Assembly: GCA_049999765.1 (NCBI GenBank)
Contig: JBNGIQ010006077.1
Span: forward strand, 16,897 to 80,896
Source: Phaeoceros laevis
Lineage: Eukaryota; Anthocerotophyta; Anthocerotopsida; Notothyladales
DNA length: 64,000 nucleotides
Direction of reading: 5' to 3'
Positions 43,001 through 53,650 of this stretch are shown here, piece after piece. How positions within the stretch are numbered: position 1 is the first letter of the stretch; each line of letters starts with the position of its first letter. The notes under the pieces are model-generated. The model saw only the letters and a program-made list of their open reading frames with translations, was not told the origin of the DNA and did no database searches. A program made the position numbers and the translations under genes.

Positions 43001-43668
43001 CACTTACGGACGACATGATTCAGTCCAAGGTCCAGCTCATAATAAGTCAGGTGCTTTTGGGCCTCCTGTGCCGCCTGCCCCGTAGAATCCTGGTCTGCTT
43101 CAGAGTAGTCCAGCTCGATGGCTGCAAAAATAGGGTTATCGAACCCACAGTCTACCCCGCACAAGGAATACACAATAGTGTGAGACTTGTGAGCTTCCAG
43201 CGGGGAAGAAATCGTGAGCCGAGCAGCATTGTCTCTGTTGAGCACATAAACCAGCTTCTGCTTCTCACATGCACCAATCATCACCGCGCGCCCTTTCGGG
43301 TCCACCGCCAGATACTGGCCCGGCACAATACGCCGACACCCAGACTTCCCGAACGTCTCCTGATGCACCTTCTCGAACACATTTTTCTCCTTGTTGTACT
43401 CCAAAATCACAATCCTCCCTGAATCGGACCCTACCACAATGTAATCCTTCTGGGACCCTGTCAGCCGAAACTGCACAAGAGACCTGATCGCTCCGAACAC
43501 CTCCACTGACACCAGTGTCTGCAACTTCCCATTGTCATCAGGGCGCAACAGGTCCAACACCTTGCCTCTAGCAACCACAATCTCCTGTGTCTTGCCACCG
43601 GTGAAGTTGCCGTAAGTTGCACACACTATGCCCGTAGCTCGCTGCAAGGTGAGACTGTAGAGATACAT
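40039..43668 (-). CDS. SF3B3: Splicing factor 3B subunit 3 (SAP130/RSE1), intronless
   Basis: Complete 1209-residue protein from ATG 43668, the usual family length. It is a scaffold of the SF3b part of U2 snRNP. Landmarks include MYLYSLTLQRATGIVCATYG, QEIVVARGKVLDLLRPD, YIVVGSDSGRIVILEYN and GKSGCRRIVPGQYLAVDPKG in the N-terminal propeller. In the C-terminal propeller are LLVGVGQVLRIYDLGKRKLL, GDIQESFHYVKYRRDENQLY and a terminal EELDRTPGEILKKLEDIRNR. All three beta-propellers (MMS1/DDB1-like architecture) are covered without a break. Like RPB2 here, this long conserved gene carries no coding introns. Confidence 0.97.
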   Translation of the reverse strand: MYLYSLTLQRATGIVCATYGNFTGGKTQEIVVARGKVLDLLRPDDNGKLQTLVSVEVFGAIRSLVQFRLTGSQKDYIVVGSDSGRIVILEYNKEKNVFEKVHQETFGKSGCRRIVPGQYLAVDPKGRAVMIGACEKQKLVYVLNRDNAARLTISSPLEAHKSHTIVYSLCGVDCGFDNPIFAAIELDYSEADQDSTGQAAQEAQKHLTYYELDLGLNHVVRKWSEPVDNGANLLVTVPGGGDGPSGVLICAENFVFYKNQGHPDLRAVIPRRADLPPERGVLIVSAATHKQKAMFFFLLQTEYGDIFKATLEYDKDDQVTQLQLKYFDSIPVTSAMCVLKSGFLFAASEFGNHALYQFQGIGDDADVASSSKNLMETEDGFQPVFFQPRKLRNLVKIDEIESLMPILDMKVANLFEEETPQIFSLCGKGPRSSLRILRPGLAVTEMAVSQLPGVPSAVWTVKKSANDEFDAYIVVSFVNATLVLSIGETVEEVSDSGFLDTTPSLAVCLLGEDSLMQVHPNGIRHIRADGRINEWKTPGKKSIARVGCNRMQVVIALSGGELIYFEMDVTGQLMEIEKREMAGDVACLDIAPVPEGRQRSRFLAVGSYDSTIRIISLDPDDCMQILSVQAVSSPPESLLLLEVQASTGGEDGADHPASVFLNAGLQNGVLLRTEVDMVTGQLSDTRTRFLGLRAPKLFSALVRGRQAMLALSSRPWLGYIHQGHFLLTPLSYETLEYAASFSSDQCAEGVVAVAGDALRVFTIERLGETFNQTVLPLRYTPRKFILHPKQKSLIIIESDQGAFTTEERDGNKKEALEAAGENGAVEQDYADGEEKEDPLPDEQYGYPKNVAGRWVSCVRLLDPKSMETTCLLELQDSEAAVSLCSVTFHDKDLGVVLAVGTAKDMRFWPKKEATGGFIHIFRYTNEGKSLELLHKTPVDGVPTALCPFQGRLLVGVGQVLRIYDLGKRKLLRKCEIKNFPNTIIAIHTYGDRIYVGDIQESFHYVKYRRDENQLYIFADDSCPRWLTASLHIDFDTMAGADKFGNIYFMRLPQDISDEIEDDPTGGKIKWEQGRLNGAPNKVEEIIQFHVGELVTSLQKASLIPGGGESVLYGTIMGGVGALLPFTSREDVDFFSHLEMHLRQENPPLCGRDHMTYRSAYFPVKDVVDGDLCEQYPSLSADVQRKIAEELDRTPGEILKKLEDIRNRII

Positions 43669-44440
43669 GATGGTCCTTCAACCCGCAGGCAATGACCAGC
43701 AAGAGAGCCTTGTGATTCCAGTCCGTGGATGCCCGTGGGGCAGAGTTCTAAGAACAGCAGCTCCACTCCGCTTTACCGGCCCTAAACTGTCCGTCCCGTC
43801 AGCTGACTGCACCAGGTGAAAAAAATCAATGCCCCTCTGCTCCCGGCCGGGATTTCCTAGTGTTCATCCAGCCACCTCGGCCTCGGCTCCTCTGGTGCGT
43901 CACGGTCTGCCTCGCAGGCAAACGCTTAGCCTTCCCACCCAGCTGCAGAGCTCACACCCCGCGCTGGCCGACTTCAAATCTAGGTCGATGGAGCGACTAA
44001 TTTGTTTGCCCGTTTGGCAAGAAAACTCTTTTAGGGTACGAGAATGCCAAATTTTTGGCACCGGCTAAACCGCCCCTGTTTTCCGACTAAGCTTCCCCCA
44101 TTTTCTCAATTGGCCCTTGAAGGCATTGGCAAAATAGGTGCTCTTTTGTGTCCGTTGAGCGATTCGAGCCGCTCGATGACCTTCATGCATTCGTGTTCGT
44201 TGCCATGTGAAGGTTGATTCAATAAACGGGTCACTCGAGGTGAATGTGAGGACTCAGGAGCGACCAAGTTGGTTCCGAGCTGAACGAGTGCCGGGCCACT
44301 GCGGGCTTCTCCGTACAGCAGTCTTTGCATGCGGCCAAACGCAGATTTGTCGTGTCTTGATTTGAATGTCCATGCGAAAACGATTTGAGCTTGCGATTGC
44401 CTTGCACCTGCCATGCAATCAATGCATGTGCCTTTAGTAT
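43669..44440. other. SF3B3 upstream region
   Basis: About 770 bp that should hold the SF3B3 promoter and the 3' end of the next minus-strand gene. No separate gene seen. Confidence 0.4.
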
Positions 44441-45858
44441 GTCTAATCGCGTCTTTGGTAATTGTACGCAAAAGTCTGAAGATGCTGTCTACAACCTTAT
44501 TCAAAACCTCAACATCCAAACTCTACAGTCAGAAACTCCTGCAATATACGGATTTCCTCTTGCAACAGCCGGAAAGAGTCTTCAAAGACCAACTTCTCTT
44601 GCACCATCATGATGAACTCTCTACCGGCCAAGCTTGGCCTCTTCAGCTTCAACCTCACGCAACAACTTCGAGTAACATGTCATCCAAGAACACCAGCTTG
44701 CCCAGTCGCCTGTCCAGCCATGTCCTGATCAGGCCTTGAGTAGTTGCTCACCTGCTTCCAGAGCATAGATAAGTGGGCTGGCCAATATCGTGAAACCTTA
44801 CACAAGCTGGATCAAATGCCAAGCACAAGGGGAGCAGCCCTTAGGAAATGGCCAGAAATTAGACTCCTGACCAGTGTTAATGACAGAACCCACACATGAC
44901 CCTCAGCTTCAACCAATTGAAAACCAAGATAACAAACAACAGCGAGCACCATTCTCAGCCACTGCCAAGCAGAGTCCTGTCTCGACCTGCACTGACCAAA
45001 AAAATTGAGCAGAAGGATTGTGCACGTGGCCTCTCACGTTCACTATAGTCATAGATGGTCGTCGAAATTCTCTTGATAGCTGCCTGGATTATCTGAAGGT
45101 TATTGTCAATGCTATCCAATCTTCTCTGCACTAGCAGCGTACTCACATATACCCTTGGTGCAAGGTCTTTTGCGACTTGTCACCAGCAGTTCATAGATAC
45201 TTGTCATTACATCCAAAATATATATAATGACAATCCCCACAGGAAAGTAAGACGAAAACGGGAACTCCAAGCCGTAGGGGAGCTTGATGTCGCTAGGTAG
45301 TGTGATCACAGCCGCCCAATAACAGGGTGAATGCAAGCTTGGAAGTATTCCAAATTCAACCTCTTCCTCCTACTGTTGTAGCTGAGTCGGTGCCCTCACG
45401 ACGAGGAGATGCTGGATTCCAGTACGGTGAGCGTGAGGCTCACTCGATTCGCCTCCCACGACGAGCTCAGCTGCGGACTGCAGACCGGAGACCCTCCTTG
45501 AGAATCAAAGAGGTGTCAGCTAACCAAGTTCAAAAAACGAGCTTCGAAGACTCCCAATTCAGGACAGATGCAGCCAGCATAACCGATGTTTTCCACAAGA
45601 TCAAAGCATCCGGTATAGCTTCCACAGAAAGCTGGAGAGGAAATAGCAATGGATTGAACATGCAGCAGCAGCTCAGCAGGCAAAAAGGAATTGCGACTCA
45701 CCGAACTTTAGGTCTGAGTTCCTCGCTTCAGCTCCGCTACGGCCCTGCTGCTCGATGATCACCAGCATCCTGCACAGGTCAGCTTTGGACCTTGGCATCG
45801 GACTTGAATGGAATTTTCCGGCACTGGAATTAACCGGTGCTGTGGGCGTTGCTGCCAT
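44440..45858 (-). CDS. Unresolved multi-exon minus-strand gene
   Basis: Coding-like segments lie in order on the minus strand. ATG 45858 opens MAATPTAPVNSSAG, then SKADLCRMLVIIEQQGR, up to a good donor (TTCG|gtgagt at about 45703). A helical VQRRLDSIDNNLQIIQAAIK stretch lies near 45100. Helical pieces lie at 44520-44730 (KLLREVEAEEAKLG in one frame, MMVQEKLVFEDSFRLLQEEI in another). I could not connect these with consistent phases, and the last two cannot both be right without a frameshift. The parts suggest a mostly alpha-helical protein. The family is not recognised. Confidence 0.35.
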
Positions 45859-46511
45859 TCCAGGATTTCAGGATCGGGATGGCAGGCCTAGTTGACCTGC
45901 GAACCGCGGTTTATTACTAAATGGGCCGCAGTTAGGGTAAAACCGGCACAAGGAATGCGTGTGAGTGGTGGCGTGCGACGGTGCAACGTGTATGTCCTTT
46001 GCATGAAAAGTGGAGGTTGGCAGCTTGTTAGAGATTCCTTGCTCCGATATTTTATTGGCTGAGATTCTTGAGATTCACCGCTTCAGGATTCAGGATCGAA
46101 TTCTTTTAGAAGCAGGAGCACGGGAAACACAAGCGAAAGCGCCCATTGGCTGCCTTTTTCTATAAACTCCCCTTGATGGCTGAGCTGGCAGGGTAATGCC
46201 GCGTGAGTCAGCTTGACCTGCTAACGCTATATGGAGCAGCTCGAACTTGCCAGCAGGGTACGCGCTTCTTCTTCTATTCTTGTACAATCGGATGCAGCAG
46301 CGCTCGCTGATCGGCTTATTTCGTGGCGCATGAGAGAGGGCGGGGCTATAGAAGAAGAGGCAGCAGGTGCTGCTCTTCATCCGGTCCGCGCAGCAGGCTC
46401 TCTGGTTCCAGGCGCTGAGAGTGAGCAAGCCTTGCAATTCTGGAATCTCTGCGGTATTTCATGGGCTGTGAGATGCTTGAGATTCAAGGCGTCAGGGATT
46501 TACCGCGGGTG
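45859..46511. promoter_or_regulatory. Divergent 5' region before the PfkB kinase
   Basis: About 650 bp between divergent start codons. A TATA-like tttctataaac lies near 46158. A further in-frame ATG at 46461 could extend the kinase. Confidence 0.35.
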
Positions 46512-47462
46512 ATGGCCATGGCTGCTGGAGACGGTGCCCCGCTCCAGGTGCAGCCTTGCGGTGATGCGGATGCTGTGCAGCCACATGCAAGCGCAAGGCA
46601 CGCAGCTCTGCAGGGTTTGCAAGAGCGGTGTTACCGGCCGGGGGCTTTGGTGGCGGGGAATTACTGCCATGACATCATTCAGCTTCCCGGTGGCGTGGAG
46701 GCGGAGGTTCTGGGAGGGTCCGTGTCTTACATTGGGAACGTGTTTGATGCTGTAGGCTTGGACTGCCATGTGGTGTCCAAGGTCGGCCCGGACTTTGCCT
46801 ACGGTGCTGCTGTTCGTGCACACCCGCCTCGGATTGTGGCGGGGCAGTCCACCACTCAGTTTTTTGCCGATTTGAGAAGCGGAGGGGAGCGGATTTTGAA
46901 GGCCGGTAACATTTGTGAGCAGATTTTTCCTGGTGATCTTCCGGCCGATTGTGGGTATCAAATTGGACTGGTTGTGGGAGTTGCGGGCGAAATCCGGGTG
47001 GAAACCCTGGAGCAGATGGCTAGCACGTCAGGGTGTGTAGTGGTGGACGTTCAGGCCTTGATAAGAACGATTGACCCTGTGACTGGGGCTGTGGGGTTGC
47101 GTCGGCTTGAGGACACCCCGTTTAACGGCCTTCTTGACCGAATTTCGTTTTTGAAGGCAGCAAGCTCGGAGGCTGCTTACATTGACCTGGATTATGCGAG
47201 GAAGAGAACTTGCGTGATTGTGACGGAAGGCAGGAATGGCTGCCGAGTGTACAGTGACAAGTTTGAGTTCGTCGTGCCTCCTTTTGCAGCAGAGGAAGTG
47301 GATCCCACTGGAGCAGGAGATTCTTTCCTGGCTGGCTTCTGTGCTGGTTTGCTTAACGGCTTATCCGTAGACAAGGCAGTTCTTATGGGCAACTATTTTG
47401 GAGCCTTGGCTGTCGGTCAAGTGGGGGTACCACAATTCTCAGCTGCGCAATTGCAGGTATAA
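46512..47462 (+). CDS. PfkB-family carbohydrate kinase, myo-inositol kinase-like
   Basis: About 316 residues from ATG 46512 (or 333 from ATG 46461). After a short variable leader the protein reads ALVAGNYCHDIIQLPGGVEA, EVLGGSVSYIGNVFDAVGLD and VVDVQALIRTIDP, and has the PfkB signature 2 in VDPTGAGDSFLAGFCAGLLN (the GAGD Asp is the catalytic base). The N-terminal GNYCHD and VDVQALIR motifs are those of Arabidopsis myo-inositol kinase MIK, which makes Ins(3)P for phytate synthesis. The frame ends right after CAG at a possible donor (gtataat, 47460), so a short terminal exon may follow; I did not find a convincing one. Confidence 0.82.
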   Translation: MAMAAGDGAPLQVQPCGDADAVQPHASARHAALQGLQERCYRPGALVAGNYCHDIIQLPGGVEAEVLGGSVSYIGNVFDAVGLDCHVVSKVGPDFAYGAAVRAHPPRIVAGQSTTQFFADLRSGGERILKAGNICEQIFPGDLPADCGYQIGLVVGVAGEIRVETLEQMASTSGCVVVDVQALIRTIDPVTGAVGLRRLEDTPFNGLLDRISFLKAASSEAAYIDLDYARKRTCVIVTEGRNGCRVYSDKFEFVVPPFAAEEVDPTGAGDSFLAGFCAGLLNGLSVDKAVLMGNYFGALAVGQVGVPQFSAAQLQV

Positions 47463-49901
47463 TTTTGCTAAACCATGGCGTCTTCTGGGTTCAGTCAGTT
47501 AGTGATTCACTAGTTCAGTGTCCATTGCTCAGGGTGTTATAGTATGCTTGAAGTGCCGGTGTCTGCACTAGAGGCTTCTCAGGCCACTGCATCGTGCTTG
47601 ATGTCCCTGTCCTTTACAAAATGAATGTTTGGGTTAGCTGAGATGCTATGACATCTTCCAGTCATTTTATGCCTGCATGCCCCAGATAGTCTTAAGGTCA
47701 ATGTTGCTGTGCCATGCCTCCTCAGACCAGTGTTCTGTGGATTGGATGTGCAGGGGTGGGGTTGCAACACCCTTCGTCCAGTGTCTGATGGTTATTATGA
47801 AACTGGTCTGATGCAAGGGGTATGCAAGATCTTAGAAAACAACCACTTGCTCGCTATTAACAACCGGGTAAATCACTGTCTGCGAGCAGGAAGTGTCTGT
47901 TCGCAATACTTTCACATACCTCGAAGATGACTATCAGAATCAGCTGATTAAGCACGAGACAGTCTTGGAGCGGACCACAATGGTCGAAATCTAGGAGGTG
48001 CTTATGACTACACTGACACTGAAGATAAAAGGATCTGGACTCTTTGGTGCTGACCATTCATCGTTGGCTCAACCAACTGGAATTGTACTATTGTTAATCA
48101 ACCCTGTGCAAACACTTGGCTACCTGGACGGCAGTAAAATAGGCTCTGAAAGGAAGCTGAAGATTTGGGGAGGTATGTTCTTGGTGGCTGCACCTCGTCT
48201 GCCATTTCTCGCTTCTGTAATGCAGTTCATGTTAGTTTGATTTCTATGTCTGACTTTTTTGAGTTGAAACTCCAGGTTTTGCCATCTTTTCGCTCAGTAT
48301 ATATATCAACCAAGCAGGAAAGAGGTCGACGATCTTGATCTTTTTCTGGCAGAGAATATCACCACAGGGACAACCGTGTCCTGGGAAGCTGTACATAGTC
48401 CTTACAGTGGCCAAGTGTGTTGTACACAAATACCATTAAAACTGCATTTCTTAGTGACGCAAGCCCAAGGAACTTGCTTTGTTTCTGGTCGGAAAATCGA
48501 TATGCCATTCAGTTTAAGCACATAACTAATCTCATGGTTATTATGCATTAGAGCATGCATAGCCACTTGTGGGAAATTTGCTGGGTACGAGTGGCAAGAG
48601 GACGCTCTCTAATGGAAGCAGGTAGACCACCACGCTCGCCCCAAGACGCTCGCCTTTCTCCTTTTGTCGTTTTATGGTGTTCTGGCTTTGTCACTATCCC
48701 CACAAGCCGCTCTTAGAACTTTGTTACCAACAGTTCGGGTAGAATTTTGTAATAAATATGTCCGATGAATGTCAAGAGAGTTTACATGTATCACGATTGA
48801 CAAAAGTACGCTGGCCTGGCCAGTCTCAAAATCCGTTAGGTGTCCGTGTAGGCCGGGCCTAACCTGGACATGGTTGAAACCACGTTGATGTTGTTCCAGT
48901 GCAGCGTATGAGTCGTGTACACGTGGTGCAATCGAGCTGATGCAGCGAAATGCGGTCTCCGTGAAAGTGCTCGTGTTCTGCGGTTCCAGCGGAAGTTCTC
49001 GTGTTCTGCAAGCAAACACGTCTGCAGGCTCTCTGGCCCAAGGTTGTGCGCAGTCACATCGAGCACCTAGACTATCTACTGTTAAAAAAAACTGCAAACC
49101 GAAATAAATTGCGGACTGTTTGGCTCTTTCATATGCCTCATGCCGCTGTGGCATCAAACAAGTGGACACACAACAATCCAAGATACAGCAGTTTAGAGTT
49201 TGTAATAAATATCCTGTGATTAATTACAAGTAAACCAAGAATTGTTGCCTCAAAAGGACAACAACATGAGAGTTTAGAAGTAACTAAAAGCATTAAAATC
49301 ATTGCAAGATGCTATAATAGCCCGATCGAGAATGAAATGTGACTCTCAATTGCATACACAACATTCCTACCTAATTGGCACAAAATAACTTTTTATCCAT
49401 TTTATGGAGGTATGGGCTCTTTTTTTATGTATTCTTTGTTGTGATGCTCAGGTTCAGCAAGAGGGACAATGTCTGAATAGGATAATGGAAGTTCAATCCA
49501 CCTCATTATAATTAGTGTTGTGTTTATACTAGGTTCATAGTATACTCCTACTTAGTGCAGCTATTAAAGCTATCAACAAATTCTTGAAACTATATTTCTT
49601 GCTCCCTTCTTTGTTCATGGCAGGCAAGTAGTAGTTGTTCATAATTAGGAAGAAATTAAGGAAGTGCAATGAATATGTAATTCTGTGCGTTGGGTTTTGA
49701 ACGTTCTGTTCTGCTTACAGTGGCGCTCAGAATTGCTATGAGTGTGCGGAAGCATGGAGGGATGCTTGTTCTTATTCCTCCCAGTTTGGATTGTTTCAAG
49801 GACGAGGGAGTTTCAATGCTCATGAACATAATCTTGTTATTCATTAAAAGCAAAGACACAAAACGATAGAACATATCACAAGCGTTGGGTAGGAAGAAGT
49901 G
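47463..49901. other. Long interval between the kinase and alpha-SNAP
   Basis: 2.4 kb. The first kilobase could be the kinase 3' UTR or an additional exon (a GT-rich stretch near 47750 follows an acceptor-like cag). 49200-49880 is AT-rich and looks non-coding. The open minus-strand frame at 48672-49181 shows no protein-like pattern. Confidence 0.4.
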
Positions 49902-50771
49902 ATGGGGGATTTTGAGAAACAAGGTGCTGAGTTTGAAGCCAAGGCAGAGAAGAAAATCAAAGGGTGGGGCATGTTTGGAAGCAAGTGGGACGAAGCAGCT
50001 GAGTTGCTGGAGAAGGCCGCCAATTCCTACAAACTTGGAAAATCTTGGCAGAAAGCGGCAGGTGCCTTTATCAAGCTGGCTGATTGCCAGTTCAAGATGG
50101 AGAGCAAGCATGAAGCAGCATCCTGCTACGTGGATGCCGCCAACTGCTACAAAAAAACCGACCTGACAGAGGCCGTGAACATGCTGGACAAGGCTTGTGG
50201 CATTTTCATGGAGATCGGAAGGTTGTCCATGGCTGCTAGGCACTTCAAGGATATGGGTGAAATACTTGAAAAGGATGAGAAGACGGAGGCTGCTATGCAG
50301 GCCTTTGAAAGAGCTGCCGAGTTGTACCAGGGGGAGGAAGTTAACAGCACAGGAAGCCAGTGCAGGTTGAAGGTGGCCCAAATGGCAGCCCAACTGGAGC
50401 AATACCCCAAAGCCATAGAGATTTTTGAGGCAGTGGGAAGGGAATCTCTGGACAGCAACTTGCTCAAGTATGGTGTGAAGAACCATCTCCTCAGCGCAGG
50501 GCTTTGTCATCTTTGTGGGAATGATGCAGTGGCCATCCACAACGCATTGGATAGATACCAGGACTTCGATCCGACCTTTCAGAACACAAGGGAGTTTAAG
50601 CTTCTCTCCGATCTCTCGGCTGCAGTTGATGCAGTTGATGTCGACAAGTTCACCAACATCATCAAGGAGTTTGACGGTATCAGTAGGCTTGATCAATGGA
50701 AGACTACCCTATTGCTCCGCGCGAAAAATGCATTGAAAGCCAAAGAAGTTGCAGATGATGTGTTGACATAG
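49902..50771 (+). CDS. Alpha-SNAP (NSF attachment protein), intronless
   Basis: 289 residues, the normal family length. Links SNARE complexes to the NSF ATPase for disassembly after membrane fusion. The N-terminus GDFEKQGAEFEAKAEKKIKG and the following GWGMFGSKWDEAAELLEKAA are characteristic. TPR-like helical pairs continue through YVDAANCYKKTDLTEAVNML, RHFKDMGEILEKDEKTEAAM and FEAVGRESLDSNLLKYGVKN. The C-terminus AKEVADDVLT retains the acidic end and penultimate Leu used to stimulate NSF. I take ATG 49902 over an adjacent GTG. It converges with the GDSL lipase gene 290 bp away. Confidence 0.96.
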   Translation: MGDFEKQGAEFEAKAEKKIKGWGMFGSKWDEAAELLEKAANSYKLGKSWQKAAGAFIKLADCQFKMESKHEAASCYVDAANCYKKTDLTEAVNMLDKACGIFMEIGRLSMAARHFKDMGEILEKDEKTEAAMQAFERAAELYQGEEVNSTGSQCRLKVAQMAAQLEQYPKAIEIFEAVGRESLDSNLLKYGVKNHLLSAGLCHLCGNDAVAIHNALDRYQDFDPTFQNTREFKLLSDLSAAVDAVDVDKFTNIIKEFDGISRLDQWKTTLLLRAKNALKAKEVADDVLT

Positions 50772-51061
50772 CCGTTGCATATTCTTCTCCTCGGTTGGTA
50801 ACTTGGTATCATGTGTTGTTGGAGGTGGGGAGGTGATCTTAAGAGTGGGTGGGGAAGAGGATCACTTTCTTTATTTCGCCCGACAAAGAATCCACCATGT
50901 GCTAGCAAGGAAAGAAGTGGGTGATATGGCGAGGGAATGATTCGGGTGTGTACTTAACGTTATGCCTTCTGTTGTTTTGTATAAGTGGGTTGTTTGCGAT
51001 TGTGAGGACCTTGAGCTATTTGAGAAAGGACCAAGACTCTTATCTCTTTCAGACTTCCTTC

Positions 51062-52567
51062 TCACAACCTGTTGACGTGGAGCCTGCATTTGTGCTGTTG
51101 AACGTGATGCCGAGGTTCAAAGTAATTTCCAGAAAGTGCAGCCTTGATTGCATACAGGTTGTATGCTTCAGTTTGATGTATCCCATCCCACTGAACATAT
51201 TGTTGGGGATTCACGCATATGTCAGGTCTGTCAATTGTGCCATCTTCAAGATGTTTACTAAATCCACAGGCAATTGTGGGGTCGTAGTTGTAAGGTCCGC
51301 TACTGGAACCACAGCAGGCTGTAGTTGTGTGTGTGAATCCTGGGCCAAAGTGAGATGCATTATCTGTAAGCTTAACTCGTGCTTGACAAGACGCATTTGT
51401 GTGTGGTGAGCTTCAGGGGTGGCGAACATACCATACGAGGAGGGATCACTGAGCACCTTGGTCATCATAGCATACGAGTCCATGTACAGCAGTGTAGCAT
51501 TTTTCAGCCTAGGCCTGAGAAAGCGTATGGCATTTCGCAGTAGGGCGTTGTGCAATCCATTGACCCGGTTATAATCCACAAGGCAGCCAGAGGAGTCGAG
51601 ATCATCAGCCGTGTGAGAAAACATGGTTAGATAGGACGGCAGACATCCCTGGGGAGGCATGTTTGACACTATGAATATTCTGCCCCCTTCTTGGTGCAGA
51701 GCCTGCAAATGATCAGCAATGCAGTAAGTCCACTGTATTCAAACTCAGCGAGGCCAATCCATCAGTCCATGCGAACTTACCTGAATGGTTTGGATGATTC
51801 CATTCACCACCTCAGGAACGTACTCCTTCACCTGCTTTATCTTCATACCGCTCAAATAGCCATTGGTATAGTCATTCCCCATTACTGAGATGTAGAATAA
51901 CGACTTACTCAAGCGTCTCAGCTTTGGGAGCAAGTGCGCTTTGCCTGGAGGAAACAACCTGGGTCAATAGACCTCCTACTTGCAATAATGTGAGCCTCAA
52001 AACGTGCAAGCCCCCGCCCGGCAACTAACCATAATGGCGGATCCTCTTGCTTTCCCTGATTCTGCGCTTGAATGCCTTGAACTGCTGCACCTGTACTGCC
52101 AGCGTGAAAGGGCTGGACACTGGTACATCCCGGACAGCTGAACCGGAAGCTGCGAAGCTGGCTCCATAGGTGAAGTTGGATCCTGCTGCCCGCAGATATG
52201 GGCTCAGGAAAGGGTACCCCAATGATTGCACTGTGACAGCCTCCATCAAACAACCAAGCTGTCAGCTGCATACAACAAAAAAACTATACAGCGCACTTCC
52301 CCGGGAGCGATAAAAAGGAACCTCACCGAGTAGATCGAGGAACAAGCGGCCGTCCGAGAAGCGATTGGCAGGCTTTTTGAAGTAGGTCTTCCCATAAGGC
52401 GGTCTCTCAGCGGCAGTGGAATTGGGAAATGCAGCTTGTACATTTCCCACATCTGCTGAGGAGTCACCGAAAGCGAACACGGCAGGATAGCAGGGCCTGC
52501 TATAACCTACTCGAGCCGCAATCAGGAAACAGGCAAGGTGGAGGCTCATCAATCTACACCACCCCAT
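51062..52567 (-). CDS. Secreted GDSL esterase/lipase (SGNH hydrolase), five exons
   Basis: Exons 52567-52322, 52240-52030, 51944-51781, 51702-51432 and 51363-51062 sum to 1194 nt (397 residues). A signal peptide (MSLHLACFLIAARVGYSRPC) precedes block I FAFGDSSADVGN (nucleophile Ser). Later blocks are RFSDGRLFLDLL, FLSPYLRAAGSNFTYGASFA (block II Gly), ISVMGNDYTNG (block III GxND), ACCGSSSGPYNYDP and the catalytic WDGIHQTEAYN (block V Asp and His). All four SGNH residues are present. Plant members hydrolyse acyl esters in wall or cuticle; the substrate cannot be told from sequence. An alternative acceptor at 52258 for exon 2 would stay in frame, and ATG 52588 is a possible earlier start. Confidence 0.93.
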
Positions 52568-52907
52568 GCGCTTCCAGGTCGGTGACATCCTTGCCCTCAA
52601 ATGCCAACCAAGTGTTTCCCCGTCGCCACAAAACTCCTGCCTGCCTTCTACTGCGAGATTGCACCACGCGACCACGCGAGCCTCCCACGCCCGCAGTTCA
52701 CCGCAAGCCAATGTTCAGCAACAGAGTCTGCCGCCGGAGCTGATGAGCGGTGAAGGAGGCGGTTCGTCGCTTGCTCTTCACTGGAGGTGTTTTAAACGCT
52801 GATGACCGTTGAAAATCACCGGAGTCGGACCGGCGAGGTGACCAAGGCCAACGGTTACTTGGCGCAAAGACGGTGGCGAAACCGTGTACATTTCACGGGA
52901 TATTTTT
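52568..52907. promoter_or_regulatory. GDSL lipase 5' region
   Basis: Upstream of the lipase start. Likely promoter and 5' UTR. No distinct motif recognised. Confidence 0.35.
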
Positions 52908-53087
52908 ATGCAGCAAGCTGATGCCACGGAATCGTGGAAGCTGCTGGAGACGGAACCACTGAACCAGACCCCCGTGTTCTTCCAGCTTCACGACTCTTAT
53001 CAGTCCCAGAAACGAGTTGCGGCGGAAGAACCAACTGGGAGGCAGCTGCCACTGCCAGTCCTCGGGGAACCGACCCTTGCTGGTTGA
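52908..53087 (+). CDS. Putative 59-residue ORF upstream of the OTU gene
   Basis: ATG 52908 opens 59 codons (MQQADATESWKLLETEPLNQ start, ending VLGEPTLAG). Composition is even and non-repetitive, and the stop is double (TGATAG). No family recognised. It could be an independent small gene or chance. Confidence 0.28.
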   Translation: MQQADATESWKLLETEPLNQTPVFFQLHDSYQSQKRVAAEEPTGRQLPLPVLGEPTLAG

Positions 53088-53650
53088 TAGGAGAGGAATT
53101 TCGGGTCTCATTCTAAGTGCGGACCTGCAGTGCTGCCTGATGTCCTGAGTTTTTCCGTCGTTGCGCGGAACAGCCCTCTTCGCAGCCCACTGATTAAGGT
53201 CTTAAAACTGCGGCGCCAGGAGCTGGGCCGAGACGAATCTATTTTTGAGGTATATATGGAGGTTATGGTTCCTGGGATTCAAGGAGGAAGAGACTGTCAT
53301 CCTTAGGCTGTGTGTTCTAAGGTGAGCGCACGTTCTTGAGTTTTGCACTGTTGTGCCTGCAGTGGTCACACTTGGGGCGTGTGGATTGGGCTCTGGTGAT
53401 TTCGGATCTTTGGGCAGGGATCGGTGCAGGGATTCTTGCAGAAGCTGTCCGCGATTCCAAGGGTTTTGGGCTGTAGCCCTAGTTTCTGTGACCTGCTTCT
53501 CCGGAGAAGGGAGCCATTATTGAGTCATCTGTGTGCGCGTTTGCAGGTTAAAGTGGCTTTGGAAATGAGCATGGATGCAGTTTCCTGCTGATTCCAATTT
53601 TTGGGGACACCTGTTTCATGCTGGAGGCCGGGCTATAGGTCTTAAGTTAC
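53088..53650. promoter_or_regulatory. Promoter and 5' UTR of the OTU protease gene
   Basis: TATATATGG at 53251 is a good TATA box about 400 bp before the start codon, implying a long or intron-containing 5' UTR. Confidence 0.5.

Noticed and set aside
48672-49181. 169-codon minus-strand frame between the kinase and alpha-SNAP
   Set aside because: No start context, irregular composition and no recognisable motif. Probably chance.
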